Assembly (NCBI GenBank): GCA_963823675.1
Contig: CAWGMT010000012.1
Coordinates: 1,426,001 to 1,490,000, forward strand
From: CAWGMT01 sp963823675
GTDB taxonomy: Bacteria > Planctomycetota > Planctomycetia > Isosphaerales > Isosphaeraceae
Direction: 5' to 3'
Length of the DNA stretch: 64,000 nt
Both the position numbers and the translations under genes were made by a program. Below the pieces are notes generated by a model. That model made no database searches, was not told the origin of the DNA, and was given only the letters and a program-made list of their open reading frames with translations. Shown in pieces: positions 62,235 to 64,000 of the stretch; position 1 is the stretch's first letter, and each line of letters begins with the position of its first letter.

Positions 62235-62349
62235 GGGCCGCTCCCAAAAACAGAGTAGTCGGTCTGTTATTGAAACGCAGACGCAAACCGCTGTCAAGAG
62301 CTCACGATTGCAATGCTGGCGAATAAGGTGCAGCAAAGGTGTCAGGAAC

Positions 62350-63876
62350 GAATGGCACTCGGTTATTCCCCTAAGCCGCTTGCAGTAGGCGTTTGCGCGC
62401 CTTTCGTCGCGGTTCCATAAGAAACTTTTGTGCCTTCGGTCGTCGTTTGTTGGCGCACGGCTCGACGCGGCCGGGTCGATCGCCGACCTCGTGCGCCGAA
62501 ATCGCAGTGAGCATCACCTCCACCAAGTATTCCCTGACGCTGGGCGTTGCTTGTCGCAAGGCCTCCTGGAGCGCCGTCATCGTCTGAAGCGTTCCCTTGA
62601 AGCTCAACTGTCGCGGTTGCTTACCGTGCGCCTCGGCGGCCTGGGCCGCCACGCCTCGGATCAAGTTGTAAGACAGTAAATGTATCCAGATCTCCTTCTC
62701 CACCATATCAGGCGTCTTGCATCGCAGCACGTCCATTTGGAGTACGTCTTTAATTGAGCGTAAATCTAATTCTATGTTCCATCGTTGTAGGAAAAGGTCT
62801 GCCAGCTCTTCCTTGGTGTACGCCTCCGCGTCGAGCATCGTCGTCACCAGCACCAGCTCGTTGACTCGGAAGCCGGGCTGCTGAACCTTGAATCGCAGTT
62901 CGCGGACCTTGATCTCGCTGGGGATCTGCGCATAGGTTTCCTCGTCCATCCATTCGGGCCGCTCCGGCTTGGTCCAGGTGACAACGTGGTCCTCGACGCC
63001 CAGCCGTCGGCCGCGGCGGAAGTCGAACCTCCGGCGCTGGTGCATCCGGAACAGGCTGTCAACGTTCCGCTGCATCAGGTCCGCGATCATGAAAAACGAG
63101 GCATAACAGCGGTCCCCCAGCATGATTTCGCCTGCCTCGAGGCCATCCAGCAACGTGCGGAACAAGGCCGTCTCGCCTGTCTCCTTTCCTTTGTACGGCC
63201 CCAGCGCCAGGTCGCGAACGACACCCGTGGCCAGCGAAATGATCCCTACCATCCGAACTACGGGGAAACCCAAACCGATGCCCTGGGTGTTCGCCTGAGG
63301 GAAGGCTTGTTGGTTCTGTACGGTGTCGGGCATCGAGGCGGTCGTGCCGTCGACCAGCGAGACCTTGCGTCCCTTCCACAGCCAATCGGCGTTTGCACCG
63401 GCGTCCACTTTCTGAGCGGTCTGACGGACCAGCCGAACAATGACCCCGAGAGGGAGCCGCCGGCGTGCATCACAATAACTGTTAGTCTCCGGCGCAAGGT
63501 TTGCGATGGTTGATGGCCAGCCAGACGATCAGCCGCGCGACCGCCGCACGACACGAGTGGTCGGGGTCGAGCACCTGGGAGAGGAACAGGCAGAGGGTCA
63601 CGAAAGGTGTGTAGATGCGATCCTTGAATTTGACCCGCTCTGCCGCCAGTGCCGACCTGACCGTGTCGGCGTCGAGGATCTCGTGAAAGGGAAGGAGCTG
63701 GGACTCGCGAAGGGACTTGACCTTTTCCAGAATCCACCGTCGCGTAGTCTGGGGCATTGTCGGCCTCCTTGCCGGACAGGGTTTGGATCTTGCAAGCACC
63801 AATCCTTGTCCCAAGGAGGACGATATTTGTCTATCCCACTTCTCCGAAACAACTTACGAATTTCCGAGTGCCATTC
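62350..63876 (-). mobile_element. IS4-family insertion sequence inside a dispersed palindrome
   Basis: 1527 bases with terminal inverted repeats GAATGGCACTCGG (62350-62362 and 63864-63876). The flanks are 11-base direct repeats GTGTCAGGAAC at 62339-62349 and 63877-63887. The boundary could shift by one base (then nine-base repeats). Removing the element rebuilds a GGTGTCAGGAACC palindrome of the type at 59468. Confidence 0.9.
62371..63757 (-). pseudogene. IS4-family transposase, one frame break
   Basis: Start at 63757, with AAGGAGG six bases before the ATG, reading MPQTTRRWILEKVKSLRESQ. The frame is lost near 63490 in GCGCCGGAGACTAAC; omitting one G continues ETNSYCDARRRLPLGVIV and on through the catalytic core: VSLVDGTTASMPD (first Asp), MLGDRCYASFFMI (second Asp), WNIELDLRSIKDVLQMDVLR (Glu) and IWIHLLSYNLIRG. 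About 462 residues if restored. An extra G is the simplest cause; it could be a true inactivating mutation or an assembly error. Confidence 0.85.
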
Positions 63877-63930
63877 GTGTCAGGAACCTATTCGGCCATG
63901 ACGCCGTGAATCGGTTCCTGACACCTTTTT
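63877..63930. repeat. Right half of a GTGTCAGGAACC palindrome split by the IS
   Basis: GTGTCAGGAACC at 63877-63888 is inverted against GGTTCCTGACACC at 63913-63925. The original left arm (AAAGGTGTCAGGAAC, 62335-62349) is now separated by the IS. No further gene lies between here and the end of the window. Confidence 0.8.
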
Positions 63931-64000
63931 CCGAGCCATTTTGTGACCCTGCACGAACCGGCCCTCTATTGACGAGTCCGCGCCTGCCATTGAAGATGCA

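Noticed and set aside
62371..63757. Programmed ribosomal frameshift in the IS4-type transposase
   Set aside because: No A-run or other slippery heptamer is present at the break (GCGCCGGAG), and similar indels affect ordinary genes nearby, so an error or mutation is more likely.

Overview
The window reads as a chromosomal segment of a planctomycete, most likely of the Isosphaeraceae/Gemmataceae type. This rests on high GC, planctomycete cytochromes fused to DUF1549/DUF1553 beside a DUF1501 gene, ECF sigma factors paired with very large Ser/Thr kinase-WD40-TPR proteins, DUF1570 and TIGR03067/TIGR03118 proteins, and secreted proteins with an N-terminal LExxEDRxLxS-type motif. No BLAST, HMM or structure search was possible; family names come from reading motifs.

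Layout. 0.7-1.9 kb: a Ser/Thr kinase fused to a BRCT domain. 2.5-10.1 kb: a one-module lipopeptide assembly line (fatty acyl-AMP ligase, ACP, condensation, adenylation, PCP) ending in two KAS III-like domains, the first with an intact Cys-His-Asn triad and the second without; two single-base frame breaks split it. 10.2-13.2 kb: small secreted or membrane proteins among repeats. 13.2-28.5 kb: mostly catabolic, redox and surface genes (glycosyltransferase, sigma factor, cytochrome/DUF1549/DUF1553/DUF1501 operon, cytochrome c peroxidase with ferredoxin, hotdog thioesterase, a disulfide-less flavin oxidoreductase, sugar isomerase, DUF1570 protein, ceramidase).

28.7-40.2 kb: a putative 11.4-kb island between an intact tRNA-Ala(UGC) and a 49-bp copy of that tRNA's 3' part. 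It holds a kinase with nine almost identical WD40 repeats, a membrane protein, a WD40-TPR gene cleanly split by an IS1634-type element, a secreted protein, and decayed MazF and PIN toxin genes. 40.5-43.4 kb: more defence or toxin-like pieces (HEPN pair, Uma2, antitoxin) and gene remnants. 43.4-50.9 kb: an ECF sigma factor directly abutting a 2262-residue kinase-WD40-TPR protein. 51-58.4 kb: secreted proteins, a di-haem cytochrome and a membrane protein. 58.7-62.2 kb: TIGR03067 protein, Gfo/Idh/MocA oxidoreductase with a Spy-like partner, and a TetR regulator. 62.35-63.88 kb: an IS4-type element inserted into a dispersed palindrome.

Two themes run through the window. First, at least a dozen otherwise good genes are broken by one-base indels, several in homopolymers (for example one missing C in a run of C), so many frameshifts may be sequencing errors rather than decay; such genes are described as reconstructed wholes. 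Second, several families of dispersed palindromic or repeat elements occupy the gaps and in one case sit inside coding sequence.
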